A stretch of DNA of 64,000 nt, taken from positions 1 to 64,000 of the forward strand of contig NZ_JAFBDO010000008.1 in NCBI RefSeq assembly GCF_016908295.1, given 5' to 3'. Both the position numbers and the translations under genes were made by a program. Origin of the DNA: Thalassobacillus pellis (GTDB lineage Bacteria; Bacillota; Bacilli; Bacillales; Halobacillaceae). The notes under the pieces were generated by a model. It was not told the DNA's origin and did no database searches. It was given only the letters and a program-made list of their open reading frames with translations. Shown piece by piece: positions 18,317-28,318 of the stretch (positions are counted from its first letter, which is position 1; each line of letters starts with the position of its first letter).

Positions 18317-19069
18317 TCAGCAACGATGAGGGCATGTTTTGCAATACCCGCTTTCTTCATTCCACCGGTAACTTAAACAGCAGTATTTTCTTTCCCTTGC
18401 ACCGCTTGGGAGTTTCGGCTGGTATTGGAAATATCCGAGTGGATTGTCTGTCTCACCAAATGCCTCTCCTTCCAGTTCGTTCACAATAATATGGAAGTCA
18501 TCATATATCTGTGCAAGCTGTTCTCCGTTGAAATGTTTTTCTGCAAACGTTTCATAGAACCAGTAGAGATAGATCGTGAAATTTTCCCAAAGTACATTCA
18601 TCGATAGTCTAGTCAATTCATGGACATTTAGCAAAATAGGGCGCAAATTCTCCCGGAAGAGCTTGCGTAAGCTTTCACGAAGCCATTTTTCCCTTTCTCC
18701 CGGCTCTGGTTGTATTACTTCTTTTGACAGGAATTCAAGTTTAGGGAACCATTTCTTATCTTCATCCATACGGACAAGTCGGATATTGCTTAGATTTACA
18801 TCAGGGCATTTATTAAAAGCAGAAATCAGGACTAGAAAGCCTGTTACCACATAATATCCATACCGCTTTGAAAATATGGATGCTGTCGTCAGAAAAAAGT
18901 CAGATTCGATATGTGTGTGCATATTCTCGAGGACATCCAGCAACTCATCTTCTGATTGCAGTTCTTCCCCTTGTATTACTTCCAGGGGAACTCGCTCGGA
19001 ATAGGCACGAGATAAATATCTGAAATTATCATCTAAAAAAGCCTCTTCTAAATCTGTCAAATAATTCAT
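18317..19069 (-). CDS. FhuF-like ferric siderophore reductase
   Basis: About 250 residues from the ATG at 19069, preceded by GAGGTGG; the frame extends 57 bases further without an SD. The C-terminus carries the FhuF-type cysteine cluster: Cys-Cys, an 11-residue spacer (LSYRWNEESGY), then Cys-Lys-Thr-Cys. In FhuF this arrangement holds a 2Fe-2S centre used to reduce ferric iron in imported hydroxamate siderophores. The rest is a helical domain like the C-terminal part of IucA/IucC proteins. A palindromic Fur box about 90 bp upstream supports an iron role. The spacer is one residue longer than the usual ten, so some caution is warranted. Confidence 0.8.
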   Translation of the reverse strand: MNYLTDLEEAFLDDNFRYLSRAYSERVPLEVIQGEELQSEDELLDVLENMHTHIESDFFLTTASIFSKRYGYYVVTGFLVLISAFNKCPDVNLSNIRLVRMDEDKKWFPKLEFLSKEVIQPEPGEREKWLRESLRKLFRENLRPILLNVHELTRLSMNVLWENFTIYLYWFYETFAEKHFNGEQLAQIYDDFHIIVNELEGEAFGETDNPLGYFQYQPKLPSGARERKYCCLSYRWNEESGYCKTCPHRC

Positions 19070-19157
19070 ATTTGCCACCTCAATAAATGATCTGCTCCGT
19101 TCATAGTATGTCTGCATTCCTTGCATTATTAAGTTTATGGACCAAATTCGGTTGTGT

Positions 19158-19178
19158 CAATGATTATGATAATCATTT
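19158..19178 (-). promoter_or_regulatory. Fur box
   Basis: ATGATTATGATAATCAT (19160-19176) is a perfect 17-bp palindrome around one G and fits the 7-1-7 Fur consensus TGATAATNATTATCA very closely. It lies between the 3' end of menC and the start of the FhuF-like gene, so iron repression of that gene is the natural reading. Confidence 0.88.
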
Positions 19179-19191
19179 TCACTTAAGGCGA

Positions 19192-20292
19192 CTACACGGA
19201 ATAAGAGTTACGGGTAATGGTAAGAAAATCAATATAGTCTTCGTCAACATCGAATCCGATTCCTGGCTTTTCTGGAACAACCACTTTTCCTTCAGTGACA
19301 GTTATCTCCGGGGCAATCAAATCTCTTTCCCAAAAACGGCTCGAGGCGGATATGTCACCAGCTATGGTAAATCCATCAAGCGAAGCCAAAGCAATATTAT
19401 GAGCCCGTGATATCCCTGATTCGACCATGCCTCCGCACCAGGATGGTACGTTTTGGTGCAGGCAATAATCATGCAGCTTCAAAGCTTCTGTCCATCCGCC
19501 TACCCTGCTGATTTTTATATTGGCTACCTGACAGCTGCCAAGCTTATGCGCCTGAATAATGTCTTCCTGACATGAAATACTTTCATCCAAGCAAACAGGT
19601 GTGCTCACTTTTTGTTGAAGCTGCTGATGCAGATAAAAATCACCTGGACGGAATGGCTGCTCAATCATCATCAACCCAAGTTCATCCAGGTTTTGAAGAT
19701 GGAGTATATCCTCCGCGTCATAGGTGCCATTTCCATCAATCATCAATGGAAGTTCAGGGGCATAGGATTTCACCTGTTCGATTGCGGATTTTTCCTTATA
19801 CTTTTCCACCTTGAGCTTATACCGTTTGTATCCGATACGCTGACAATACTCTATTTCATCTTTGAGGGAATCGGATAAACTTAGGACAACTCCGACATCC
19901 AGTTCTTCGCGAGTACCTCCTATAAGTTTACTCAGGCTTTGCTTTTTTTGTTTGGCAAATAAATCCCAAAGCGCACTTTCGAGACCGGCTTTTGCCATCT
20001 GATTTCCCTGAAAAACAGCGAGCTGATCCGCAAGTTCCGATGGATGACTGATAGTAGACCATCTAACAATAGGTATAAATAATTTATGTAAAAGCTCCCA
20101 GGCAGAATCAATCGTTTCATGTGTATAAAAAGGAGTCGAAAATGCAGTGACTTCGCCAAAACCTTTCCTTCCATCGTTATCGTGTACTGTAACAATAATC
20201 AGTTCTCTTTTAGAAACAGAACCTGCATGGGTCGTGAATGGTTTCTTCAAAGGCATTTTAATCCTTTTAAGATGGATTGAAGAAATATTCAT
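19192..20292 (-). CDS. menC: o-Succinylbenzoate synthase
   Basis: 366 residues, enolase superfamily (NAAAR/OSBS type). It dehydrates SHCHC to o-succinylbenzoate in menaquinone synthesis. Catalytic features: KRYKLKVEK (KxK) near residue 163, metal ligands in LMIDGNGTYDA, MMIEQPFRPGD and VCLDES, and the second Lys in VANIKISRVGG. The start codon overlaps the menE stop by 4 bp, so translation is coupled. It is last in the menF-D-H-B-E-C cluster, as in Bacillus. Confidence 0.95.
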   Translation of the reverse strand: MNISSIHLKRIKMPLKKPFTTHAGSVSKRELIIVTVHDNDGRKGFGEVTAFSTPFYTHETIDSAWELLHKLFIPIVRWSTISHPSELADQLAVFQGNQMAKAGLESALWDLFAKQKKQSLSKLIGGTREELDVGVVLSLSDSLKDEIEYCQRIGYKRYKLKVEKYKEKSAIEQVKSYAPELPLMIDGNGTYDAEDILHLQNLDELGLMMIEQPFRPGDFYLHQQLQQKVSTPVCLDESISCQEDIIQAHKLGSCQVANIKISRVGGWTEALKLHDYCLHQNVPSWCGGMVESGISRAHNIALASLDGFTIAGDISASSRFWERDLIAPEITVTEGKVVVPEKPGIGFDVDEDYIDFLTITRNSYSV

Positions 20293-21773
20293 TCTCTTCC
20301 CCCTCTCTCTGCAATCCCAGCTAACTTCCTTCTTAAAATCTTATTAGAGGCATTCCTTGGCAGTTCATCAATAAAAATAACTTCTCTTGGTACTTTATAG
20401 CTAGCCAGCTTACTGCGGCAATGATCGAGTAATTCCTCTTTCGTCACCTCACTGCCAGTCCGACTTACAATAAACGCAACAGGCACTTGCCCCCATTTAT
20501 CATCCTTTTTCCCGATGACTCCCGCTTCTAATACTTCAGATACACCGGCCAGCACCTCTTCAATTTCAGCAGGATAAATGTTCTCACCTCCCGAGATGAT
20601 CAGATCTTTTCGTCGGTCAATAACATAAAGAAACCCTTCTTCATCCTTGTAGCCCATATCCCCTGTAGCAAGCCAGCCATCAGAAAAAGCTTCTTTATTT
20701 GCACCTGCACGATTAAAATACCCATTTGTCACCATTGGTCCTTTTACTTTAATTTCTCCAATTTCCCCTATTTCAGCATCCACTTTCAACTGGGCAGTGC
20801 TTAGCGCCTTCCCAGCAGAGCCAAGTTTCCTAAACGCATCCTTAGGAGACAGTGTGGCTATTTGTGAAGAGGTTTCTGTCATTCCATAGGTCTGAAAAAT
20901 GGGAACTGCTTTTTCCTTGGCAGACTGTAATAAACTTTCAGGTGCAGGTCCTCCTCCAAGCAGCATGCAACGGAAGCTGTCCGGATAGCTATCATTTCCT
21001 AAATCATCCAGTAAACGCCTTACCATTACTGTGACGACTGAAATTATAGTAACCCCGTTATTCATAATCGCCTGATTTATGTAGGAAGCATTAAATTGAC
21101 TGACCAGATGTATCGGCATTCCATAAATAACATTCTTCATTAATGCAGAAAAACCTCCAACGTGGAACATCGGAAGACAGAGCAGCCACTTATCATTTTC
21201 ATTGAGGCCGAGATTAAGCATGGATCCCACTGCGCTTGACCAATGATTGCCGTAGGTGAGCTCGACTCCCTTAGGATTTCCGGTTGTGCCCGATGTATAA
21301 ATAATCGTAAACAAGTCCTTCAGATTAATCTCTCTTTTCAATGGCTGTCTGCTTTTCATATCTAAGTTTACTTTTTCAAGTGAAAATAAACCGCATTGTG
21401 TCAGTCGAGCTTTTTGTATAGTTGTTTCAGCCGTTTTTCGAAAACGTTCCTCAACAATGAAATGACTGACTTCAGCATCCTTGACCTGAAAGGCCAGTTC
21501 TTCTGGTGTTAATCTTGTATTCAATAAGACGAGAACTGCCCCAAGATAGCTTAGTCCGTGAATGGCCAGAATCATCTCCAAACGGTTCGATGCCAGTACT
21601 GCAACATGATCCCCCTCCCCGATGCCCTCAGCCCTTAGAGCTTTGGCATATGCTTCACTCATTTGCTGAATTTCCAAGAATGTAAGGCTAGCGCCGGTAT
21701 CGGTTTCCACGGCTGTTTGATGCGGGTTTATTTCCGCCTGCTTGTCCAGCCAATGTGGTATCGTTTCCTCCAT
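20289..21773 (-). CDS. menE: o-Succinylbenzoate-CoA ligase
   Basis: 494 residues, ANL adenylate-forming family. It activates o-succinylbenzoate with ATP and CoA. The AMP-binding motif YTSGTTGNPKG is at residues 159-169, TYGMTETSSQ near 290, and the hinge/catalytic region GDMGYKDEEGFLYVIDRRKDLIISGGENIYP near 385, with the C-terminal Lys in ASNKILRRKL. It overlaps menC by 4 bp and is separated from menB by the triplicated 122-bp repeat. Confidence 0.95.
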   Translation of the reverse strand: MEETIPHWLDKQAEINPHQTAVETDTGASLTFLEIQQMSEAYAKALRAEGIGEGDHVAVLASNRLEMILAIHGLSYLGAVLVLLNTRLTPEELAFQVKDAEVSHFIVEERFRKTAETTIQKARLTQCGLFSLEKVNLDMKSRQPLKREINLKDLFTIIYTSGTTGNPKGVELTYGNHWSSAVGSMLNLGLNENDKWLLCLPMFHVGGFSALMKNVIYGMPIHLVSQFNASYINQAIMNNGVTIISVVTVMVRRLLDDLGNDSYPDSFRCMLLGGGPAPESLLQSAKEKAVPIFQTYGMTETSSQIATLSPKDAFRKLGSAGKALSTAQLKVDAEIGEIGEIKVKGPMVTNGYFNRAGANKEAFSDGWLATGDMGYKDEEGFLYVIDRRKDLIISGGENIYPAEIEEVLAGVSEVLEAGVIGKKDDKWGQVPVAFIVSRTGSEVTKEELLDHCRSKLASYKVPREVIFIDELPRNASNKILRRKLAGIAERGGRE

Positions 21774-21790
21774 GGGAATACACTCCTTTT

Positions 21791-22157
21791 ATTAGAAAAA
21801 CTCCCATTCACATGCCTTTCTGTGAATGTGTTAGTTTTTCTTATACTTAGTACTTAAAAATTTCCACTACGCCGGATAGCTTCTTTGCTAAAATTTTATA
21901 CATTCTTAATGTATTAGAAAAACTCCCATTCACATGCCTTTCTGTGAATGTGTTCGTTTTTCTTATACTTAGTACTTAAAAATTTTCACTACGCCGGATA
22001 GCTTCTTTGCTAAAATTTTATACATTCTTAATGTATTAGAAAAACTCCCATTCACAGTGGGTTTCTGTGAATGTGTTCGTTTTTCTTATACTAGTACTTA
22101 AAAATTTTCACTACGCCGGATAGCTTCTTTGCTAAAATTTTATACATTCTTAATGTA
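21791..22157 (-). repeat. Three tandem 122-bp repeats inside the men operon
   Basis: Copies begin at 21791, 21913 and 22035 with an exact 122-bp period and only a few differences; the third copy differs mainly in the hairpin loop. Each unit contains the inverted repeat CATTCACA / TGTGAATG flanked by AGAAAAAC and GTTTTTCT, which could form a stem with T tracts on either strand, and the block ACTACGCCGGATAGCTTC. They fill the menB-menE gap, the only long gap in the operon. Confidence 0.95.
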
Positions 22158-22223
22158 CTAAATAAAGCACCAGCCCTTGCCAAAGGCACGGACTGATGCT
22201 TCATACTTCTTACGAAAATTTGT

Positions 22224-23042
22224 TTAAGGGAAACGCGGGAACTGTTTGAAGTCAGGCTTTCTTTTTTCCTTGAAAGCGTCACGGCCTTCCTTAGCTTCAT
22301 CGGTTGTGTAATAAAGAAGTGTCGCGTCGCCGCCCATTTGCTGTAACCCTGCCAATCCATCTGTATCGGCATTGAAGGAAGCCTTTAGGAAACGTAGGGC
22401 AGTAGGTGATTTTTCAAGCATTTCCTGACACCATTGGATTGTTTCTGCTTCCAGTTCCTCGACTGGTACCACTGTATTGACCAAGCCCATGTCAAGTGCT
22501 TCCTGGGCATTATATTGGCGGCACAGATACCAGATTTCACGAGCTTTCTTATGTCCGACAATGCGTGCAAGCAAACCTGCTCCATAGCCTGCATCAAAGC
22601 TTCCTACTTTAGGACCGGTTTGGCCGAATACAGCATTCTCAGCCGCAATCGTCAGATCGCACATAATATGTAGCACATGCCCACCACCGATTGCATAACC
22701 GGAAACCATAGCCACTACTGGTTTAGGGATGACACGGATCAGCCGTTGAAGATCAAGTACGTTTAAGCGTGGAATTTCATCTCCTCCGACATATCCACCA
22801 TGTCCTCGGACAGATTGATCACCGCCGGAACAGAATGCTGCATCACCTTCGCCAGCAAGTACGATAACCCCGATGCTGGAATCATCGCGGGCACGCATAA
22901 ATGCGTCTATTAATTCTGTCACTGTTTCAGGACGAAACGCATTACGCACTTCCGGGCGATTGATGGTGATTTTTGCTATACCATCATAGGTTTCATATCG
23001 AATATCTTCATATTTTCGTTGATTGACCCATTCTACTGTCAT
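22224..23042 (-). CDS. menB: 1,4-Dihydroxy-2-naphthoyl-CoA synthase
   Basis: 272 residues, crotonase fold. It closes the second ring of the naphthoquinone from OSB-CoA. Family marks: [15 protein letters not shown], the oxyanion-hole segments [20 protein letters not shown] near residue 80 and [22 protein letters not shown] near 125, and [21 protein letters not shown], typical of MenB. The C-terminus [13 protein letters not shown] is also characteristic. An AGGAGGAG SD precedes the ATG. Confidence 0.97.
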   Translation of the reverse strand: MTVEWVNQRKYEDIRYETYDGIAKITINRPEVRNAFRPETVTELIDAFMRARDDSSIGVIVLAGEGDAAFCSGGDQSVRGHGGYVGGDEIPRLNVLDLQRLIRVIPKPVVAMVSGYAIGGGHVLHIMCDLTIAAENAVFGQTGPKVGSFDAGYGAGLLARIVGHKKAREIWYLCRQYNAQEALDMGLVNTVVPVEELEAETIQWCQEMLEKSPTALRFLKASFNADTDGLAGLQQMGGDATLLYYTTDEAKEGRDAFKEKRKPDFKQFPRFP

Positions 23043-23074
23043 ATGAAATCCTCCTCCTAAAACTCTTTCAGTTT

Positions 23075-23881
23075 TTATTCTAGCATGAAGTCCATGATAA
23101 TTTCAGCTAAAACCCTCGGTCGTTCGACATGGACGGCATGTCCGGTATTTGGAATGACTGTAAGGCTTGCGTTAGAAAGACTGTTTTTCATCTCTTCATT
23201 AATACAGATGAATTTGTTATCTTTCTCACCGGCTACAAGCTTTACCGGGCAGTTTAGGTTCTGTAAATGGTCCCGCCAGGAAGGCTGCCTGCCAGTTCCC
23301 ATCCCCCTTAACGATAAAGCGAGACCATGAGGCGTCTGATTCATCCGTTCGGTACGAACTTCCTGTTGGATGACCCCAGGAAGATTTCGTTGTGATTCGA
23401 ATAACGGCACATTTTCCCAAAAATTGACAAAAGAACGGATGCCTTCTTTCTCTATTTTCCTTGCCAGCCGTTCATCACTTTCCATACGTTGCTGCCGTTC
23501 ATGTTCCGTCCCTAACCCCGGAGAGGAGCTTTCCAAAAGCAATTTATCCACATCTTTTGGATATAAACAAGCATGCGAAAGTGCTGTCCTTCCTCCCATG
23601 GAATAACCCGCAAGCGTCACATTTTCCAATCCTAATATATCGAAAAGCATATTTAAATCAGCACAGCATTTTTCCATTGTAAGCAGCTTTTCCCCATATC
23701 GGGTCCGGCCATGGCCGGGGAGATCGACAGTTACCACCTGAAATGGCATGGGTGATAGTTCTCTCAAAACTCTGTCCCAGGTTCTCGTCGATCCTGTGAA
23801 GCCGTGGAGCAATACTAAAGGGGGGCCTTCTTCTCCAGTGATTTCAACCCAATATTCCGAGTTATTTATTTTATGGAACAT
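23075..23881 (-). CDS. menH: SHCHC synthase, alpha/beta hydrolase
   Basis: 268 residues. It removes pyruvate from SEPHCHC to give SHCHC. Catalytic residues of the fold are visible: [13 protein letters not shown] (oxyanion region), Ser94 in AGYSMGG, Asp in [10 protein letters not shown] near residue 215 and His in [11 protein letters not shown] near 250. It lies 4 bp downstream of menD and 32 bp upstream of menB, as expected for the men operon. Confidence 0.93.
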   Translation of the reverse strand: MFHKINNSEYWVEITGEEGPPLVLLHGFTGSTRTWDRVLRELSPMPFQVVTVDLPGHGRTRYGEKLLTMEKCCADLNMLFDILGLENVTLAGYSMGGRTALSHACLYPKDVDKLLLESSSPGLGTEHERQQRMESDERLARKIEKEGIRSFVNFWENVPLFESQRNLPGVIQQEVRTERMNQTPHGLALSLRGMGTGRQPSWRDHLQNLNCPVKLVAGEKDNKFICINEEMKNSLSNASLTVIPNTGHAVHVERPRVLAEIIMDFMLE

Positions 23882-23885
23882 CCCA

Positions 23886-25625
23886 TCATTCCTCTAGCTG
23901 TTTTTCTATCGCTTCTTTGATACTATCCCATTTAGCTTTATGGTAGGGAACGTTATCTTCACGGCAGGTTCTCAATTCAATGACTGATAACCCTGGCTTC
24001 GTATAGCTTTGTGTCAGCTGTTCTGAAAACGCCTCCCACGATTCCGCCAGATGATAATCTCCTCCATATGCTTCAATAATAGGTTTGAAGGGAAGACGAA
24101 GCGGCGTTCCGAACAATTCCTCGTAATGAGCTGGATGAGAAGCCTGCGGCAAATAGGAGAATATGCCACCGCCATCATTGTTTATCAAAACAATAGTTAT
24201 ATTCAACTGCTTTTCTTTAGCGATCCATAAACCATTGAAATCATGAAATAACGAAAGGTCTCCAATCAACAGGGTCACTCTTTTTCCATTCGCTCCTGTT
24301 CCAAGTGCAGCTGAAACAACCCCATCAATTCCATTTGCTCCCCTATTAGCCATGATTTCCACTTCTTTTGGTGTCGACATAAAAAAGGTATCGACATCCC
24401 TTATCGGCATGCTGTTGCCAACAAAGAGAATCGAATGGTCCGGAATAGCCTCAGAAATCTTTACCACAGCCTGTCCTTCATTCACACTCTCTTCCGGAGA
24501 TTCAGTCAGCAATAAATCCTTAGCAGTCTGGTTCATTTTCTGCCATTTTCCCAGCCAGCTTCCATCCGTTTCCATATCTTCGTACTGATTCGCTAACTTT
24601 TGCGCGAAAACCGCTGAATCGGAATAAAGGAAGCGGGTAAAAACTCCTGATGGTTCCCGAAACCCGGCTTCCGGTTCAACCACAATATGATAAAAATCGT
24701 CCATTTGCTGTAACCATTGCAGGTAAGCCTTCGAGACAGGCATGGCCCCGAACCGGATAATGTAATCCGGACGCAACTTCGCTTTGATATTGTCGCTTTT
24801 CAATATGGCATCATAGGATTCAATGATATGATCTTTTTCTGATTGTCCTGTCCGAAGCTGGGAAAGAGGGTCAGCCAATACAGGTGCTCCCAAACGCTTT
24901 GCAAGTTCTCCAACTGCATCCCTTAAATCTCGGTCTGATTGTGGCCCGCATACAAGCACACCTTTACCTAATTCTTTCAGTTCTTTTGCCAGCATGGACA
25001 TATCCGTTTCATCAGGATTCCTTTTCCCAAATAGTGTCTGAGTATCCTTAGGCTCTGAAACCCAGAGTCCTTTTAGGGAAAAGTCTGGAATAAGTGGTTC
25101 TCTTAATGGAATATTGACGTGAACCGGCCCGGGGTTACCATGATTAGCTTCCTGGACAGCCCGTTGTGCTGTATTCCTCGAGTATCTGAGCATTGGTGGA
25201 GTAGCTTCCGGGAGAGCCATATCATGAAACCATTTGATATAATCTCCATACAGCTTCACTTGCTCAATGGCTTGGGGCGCACCGATATCCCGCAGTTCGT
25301 GAGGCCGATCCGCAGTTAAAACAATTAGCGGAATACGGCTATAGTAAGCTTCTACAATTGCTGGAAAGTAATTGGCTGCAGCAGTACCGGAAGTACAGAC
25401 CAAAGCTACTGGTTTACGTTGCTCTTTTGCAATTCCCAACGCAAAAAAAGCGGCAGATCGTTCATCCAGGTTGACCCAGTGCCTGATACCTTCAAATTCA
25501 GCACAGGTCATAGCAAGAGGGGTGGAACGCGATCCTGGGGAAATCACGACCTCCTCCACCCCTGAATAATGAAGCCCCTGTACAAACCGTGCTATATACC
25601 TTGTAAGTTCTTCGGTGTGATCCAT
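23886..25625 (-). CDS. menD: SEPHCHC synthase (ThDP enzyme)
   Basis: About 579 residues. It adds a succinyl semialdehyde unit from 2-oxoglutarate to isochorismate using thiamine diphosphate. Features: EVVISPGSRSTPLAM near the N-terminus, NLDERSAAFFALGIAKEQ with the conserved ThDP-activating Glu, and the diphosphate-binding GDLSLFHDFNGLW...INNDGGGIFSYLPQA near residue 445. Two ATGs are adjacent; the second (25625) has AGGAGG six bases upstream and overlaps the menF stop, indicating coupled translation. Confidence 0.96.
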   Translation of the reverse strand: MDHTEELTRYIARFVQGLHYSGVEEVVISPGSRSTPLAMTCAEFEGIRHWVNLDERSAAFFALGIAKEQRKPVALVCTSGTAAANYFPAIVEAYYSRIPLIVLTADRPHELRDIGAPQAIEQVKLYGDYIKWFHDMALPEATPPMLRYSRNTAQRAVQEANHGNPGPVHVNIPLREPLIPDFSLKGLWVSEPKDTQTLFGKRNPDETDMSMLAKELKELGKGVLVCGPQSDRDLRDAVGELAKRLGAPVLADPLSQLRTGQSEKDHIIESYDAILKSDNIKAKLRPDYIIRFGAMPVSKAYLQWLQQMDDFYHIVVEPEAGFREPSGVFTRFLYSDSAVFAQKLANQYEDMETDGSWLGKWQKMNQTAKDLLLTESPEESVNEGQAVVKISEAIPDHSILFVGNSMPIRDVDTFFMSTPKEVEIMANRGANGIDGVVSAALGTGANGKRVTLLIGDLSLFHDFNGLWIAKEKQLNITIVLINNDGGGIFSYLPQASHPAHYEELFGTPLRLPFKPIIEAYGGDYHLAESWEAFSEQLTQSYTKPGLSVIELRTCREDNVPYHKAKWDSIKEAIEKQLEE

Positions 25626-27016
25626 CATGCTCCTCCTAAAACGCCCAGCATCGGTGTAAATTTAATGGCAGTTTCCTGATATTCCATATCCGGATCAGAA
25701 TCTTTCACTACACCACAACCGGAAAACAGGGATGCTTGATCATTCTTGATAAGCGCTGATCGAATGGCAACAGCAAATTCCCCATTTTGGTTAGAATCTA
25801 ACCACCCGACAGGACCGGCGTACCACCCGCGGTCCAAAGGCTCGTGCTTCTTGATATATTCCATAGCTACTTGTCTTGGAAGTCCACCTATCGCCGGGGT
25901 AGGGTGAAGCCGTTCCACGATGTCAAGCAATGTATGGCCATCCTTTAATCTGGCAGTTACTGGTGTGAAAAGATGCTGAAGATTCTTTAATGGGTATAAT
26001 ACAGGTGCTTCGGGTATCTCTACATTTTCCCCGCAGGATTCGATAGCTCCCCGAATCATTTGCACCACAAAATCATGTTCCTCAAGGTTTTTTTCATCCT
26101 GAAGCAGCTCCTGTCCCAATCTGACGTCTTCTTCCTTTGTCTTGCCGCGAGGAATAGTGCCTGCCAGACAGGTCGAGAGCAGCTGCTGGTTCTCAACCTT
26201 AACCAGCCTTTCTGGAGTCGCACCGACAAAATGGGCATCTCCACTTTCAAATGAAAAAATATAGCTGTTTGTCTGCGTATCATCAAGGTGCTGTAGAACC
26301 TGGCTGACATTCACATTTTCGTCGAATTTCAGCCGCATCTCCCTGGCCAGTACCACTTTTTCCATAAGCCCTGCTTCAATATCCTCCGTCGCCTGCTTGA
26401 CAAGCTGTTTCCATTTCTCTGTCTTAATCTCTTCCTGCTGTAATATTTCCGGGGCAATGAAGCCGTAATTGCGCTGCTTTAATAACTTATTTTTTGTGTC
26501 TTCCCATTGGAACTTCAATTGCTCCATATGATCATCCGGGTATACAAGGCAATTAATTGTAAAATAACATTCCCCTTTTACCTTCGTGAGCAAGTAATTA
26601 GGAATTACCAGCTGGCTTGTTTCAAAAGAAGACCATAGGCCAGTCGTTTCCTTGGCAGGATCAAAACTGAATCCTCCCATGGCAACCGGACCTGTACCCT
26701 TTTGCTCAAAGCTGTCAAACCAATGAGTCCTATCCATTAATTCCTTCCATTGATGCTGTATATCCTTAAACCTCTCATCTATGGATGGAGTAAGCGTTGC
26801 AGCAGTCCCGACTCCTGCCATCACAAAATCCCCGTCAGCACTTTTCCAGAATAGACGGGTATCTTTCAATACTTCCGCTCCTGCGTAAAATAAAAACGGG
26901 TCGATAGGTTCTATATGATCGACGGCACTCACCAATTGTGGCTCGTCTGTCTGTTTTGCTACGCTTATTGCTTGTCCGATGATTTCATCCACTGTAGCTG
27001 TTTCTGTATGAATCAT
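25625..27016 (-). CDS. menF: Isochorismate synthase
   Basis: 463 residues, chorismate-binding family. It isomerises chorismate to isochorismate, the entry step to menaquinone. The C-terminal catalytic half shows EKVVLAREMRLKF, SFESGDAHFVGATPERLVKV, STCLAGTIPRGKT, LHPTPAIGGLPRQVA and the end motif FSGCGVVKDSDPDMEYQET. It is the first gene of the minus-strand men cluster, with a GGGGGGAAAGGT SD directly before the ATG. Confidence 0.95.
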   Translation of the reverse strand: MIHTETATVDEIIGQAISVAKQTDEPQLVSAVDHIEPIDPFLFYAGAEVLKDTRLFWKSADGDFVMAGVGTAATLTPSIDERFKDIQHQWKELMDRTHWFDSFEQKGTGPVAMGGFSFDPAKETTGLWSSFETSQLVIPNYLLTKVKGECYFTINCLVYPDDHMEQLKFQWEDTKNKLLKQRNYGFIAPEILQQEEIKTEKWKQLVKQATEDIEAGLMEKVVLAREMRLKFDENVNVSQVLQHLDDTQTNSYIFSFESGDAHFVGATPERLVKVENQQLLSTCLAGTIPRGKTKEEDVRLGQELLQDEKNLEEHDFVVQMIRGAIESCGENVEIPEAPVLYPLKNLQHLFTPVTARLKDGHTLLDIVERLHPTPAIGGLPRQVAMEYIKKHEPLDRGWYAGPVGWLDSNQNGEFAVAIRSALIKNDQASLFSGCGVVKDSDPDMEYQETAIKFTPMLGVLGGA

Positions 27017-27285
27017 ACCTTTCCCCCCTGAATGACAGGAATAATCGCTCTATATACATAAGAATCCAATTCTATTGAAAATATATATTGATTCACTGTA
27101 TCACATGATACTAACATCCTGTTAATGACTTCCTTCTCTATTTTATTCCCTTTTCTATTCATACTCAAGAAATCGTTACTTGTATCCAATACTTTCTTAC
27201 AATCATTGACACTATCCCGGGTATTCCATAAACTTAATATTGATTATCTTATATCATAGCTAATTAGTATAAGGAGAGAACGATC

Positions 27286-28227
27286 ATGAATCCGGTCCAA
27301 AATGAAGATATAAAAACTTCCCTGAACGAACGGGGAGGTTTTCAAATATGGTGGCGTCTATTGCGTCCCCACACCTTAACGGCAGCCTTCGTTCCTGTGT
27401 TTATAGGAACAATGCTGGCAGCTTTGGACAGCTCTATCAACTTCTTATTGTTTCTCGCAATGCTGCTTGCCTCGATCCTGATCCAGGCGGCCACGAACAT
27501 GTTCAATGAATATTACGATTACGTTCGCGGCCTCGATACGGAGAAGTCTGTCGGCATCGGCGGGACCATTGTCAGGGATGGTATTTCTCCCAAAACTGTA
27601 CTTGGGCTGGCTATTGCCTTTTTTGGGATCGCAATACTCCTAGGTGTTTATATTTCTGCAGCTTCAAGCTGGTGGATCGCAATCATCGGTGCTACCTCGA
27701 TGTTGTTCGGCTATTTATATACTGGTGGACCCTTGCCGATTGCCTATACTCCATTCGGTGAACTTGCAGCAGGATTCTTTATGGGTACTGTGATTATCGG
27801 GATCAGCTATTTTATTCAGACAATGGCCATCAATCCCAGTGTGCTAATTGTATCCATACCAGTTGCTATCTTTGTTGGAGCAATCCTCTTGGCTAATAAC
27901 ATCCGAGATCTGGAAGGCGACAAGGAGAATGGGCGAAGAACTATCGCCATCCTATTAGGTAAAAAGGGTGCCATTCGCTTCCTTGCCGGCTTATTCATCA
28001 CAGCTTATTTGTTTACAGCTATTTTCATTGTCGCCGGCTTATTGCCTATTTGGAGCCTCCTTTCATTCTTAAGCTTCAAAAAGGCAATAAAGGCTGTAAA
28101 AGGTTTTATCGGTAAAATCCAGCCAGTGGAAATGATGCCAGCTATGAAAGCAACAGCTCAAACAAACACAATCTATGGATTGCTATTAGGAATATCTTTA
28201 TTACTACAATTGTATTTTCCTATCTGA
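27286..28227 (+). CDS. menA: DHNA polyprenyltransferase
   Basis: 313 residues, UbiA family, about nine membrane helices. It prenylates 1,4-dihydroxy-2-naphthoate at the membrane. The two Asp-rich motifs that hold Mg-diphosphate are NMFNEYYDYVRGLDTEKS (about residue 70) and NNIRDLEGDKENGRR (about residue 205). It is divergent from menF; the 269-bp gap between them holds no gene and presumably both promoters. GGAGAGAACG-type SD precedes the ATG. Confidence 0.96.
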   Translation: MNPVQNEDIKTSLNERGGFQIWWRLLRPHTLTAAFVPVFIGTMLAALDSSINFLLFLAMLLASILIQAATNMFNEYYDYVRGLDTEKSVGIGGTIVRDGISPKTVLGLAIAFFGIAILLGVYISAASSWWIAIIGATSMLFGYLYTGGPLPIAYTPFGELAAGFFMGTVIIGISYFIQTMAINPSVLIVSIPVAIFVGAILLANNIRDLEGDKENGRRTIAILLGKKGAIRFLAGLFITAYLFTAIFIVAGLLPIWSLLSFLSFKKAIKAVKGFIGKIQPVEMMPAMKATAQTNTIYGLLLGISLLLQLYFPI

Positions 28228-28231
28228 AGAC

Positions 28232-28257
28232 GCGGCAAACACTTTTGCCGCTTTTTT
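28232..28257 (+). terminator. menA terminator
   Basis: GCGGCAA / TTGCCGC hairpin (28232-28251) followed by six T, just after the menA stop. Confidence 0.88.
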
Positions 28258-28318
28258 AATTCTCCCGGCATGTTTCATCACCTCTGTTACGGGAAATAAT
28301 TACAAAGGAATGACCCTT

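Noticed and set aside
21791-22157. CRISPR array
   Set aside because: The 122-bp units are repeated over their full length with no unique spacers, and no cas genes are in the window.
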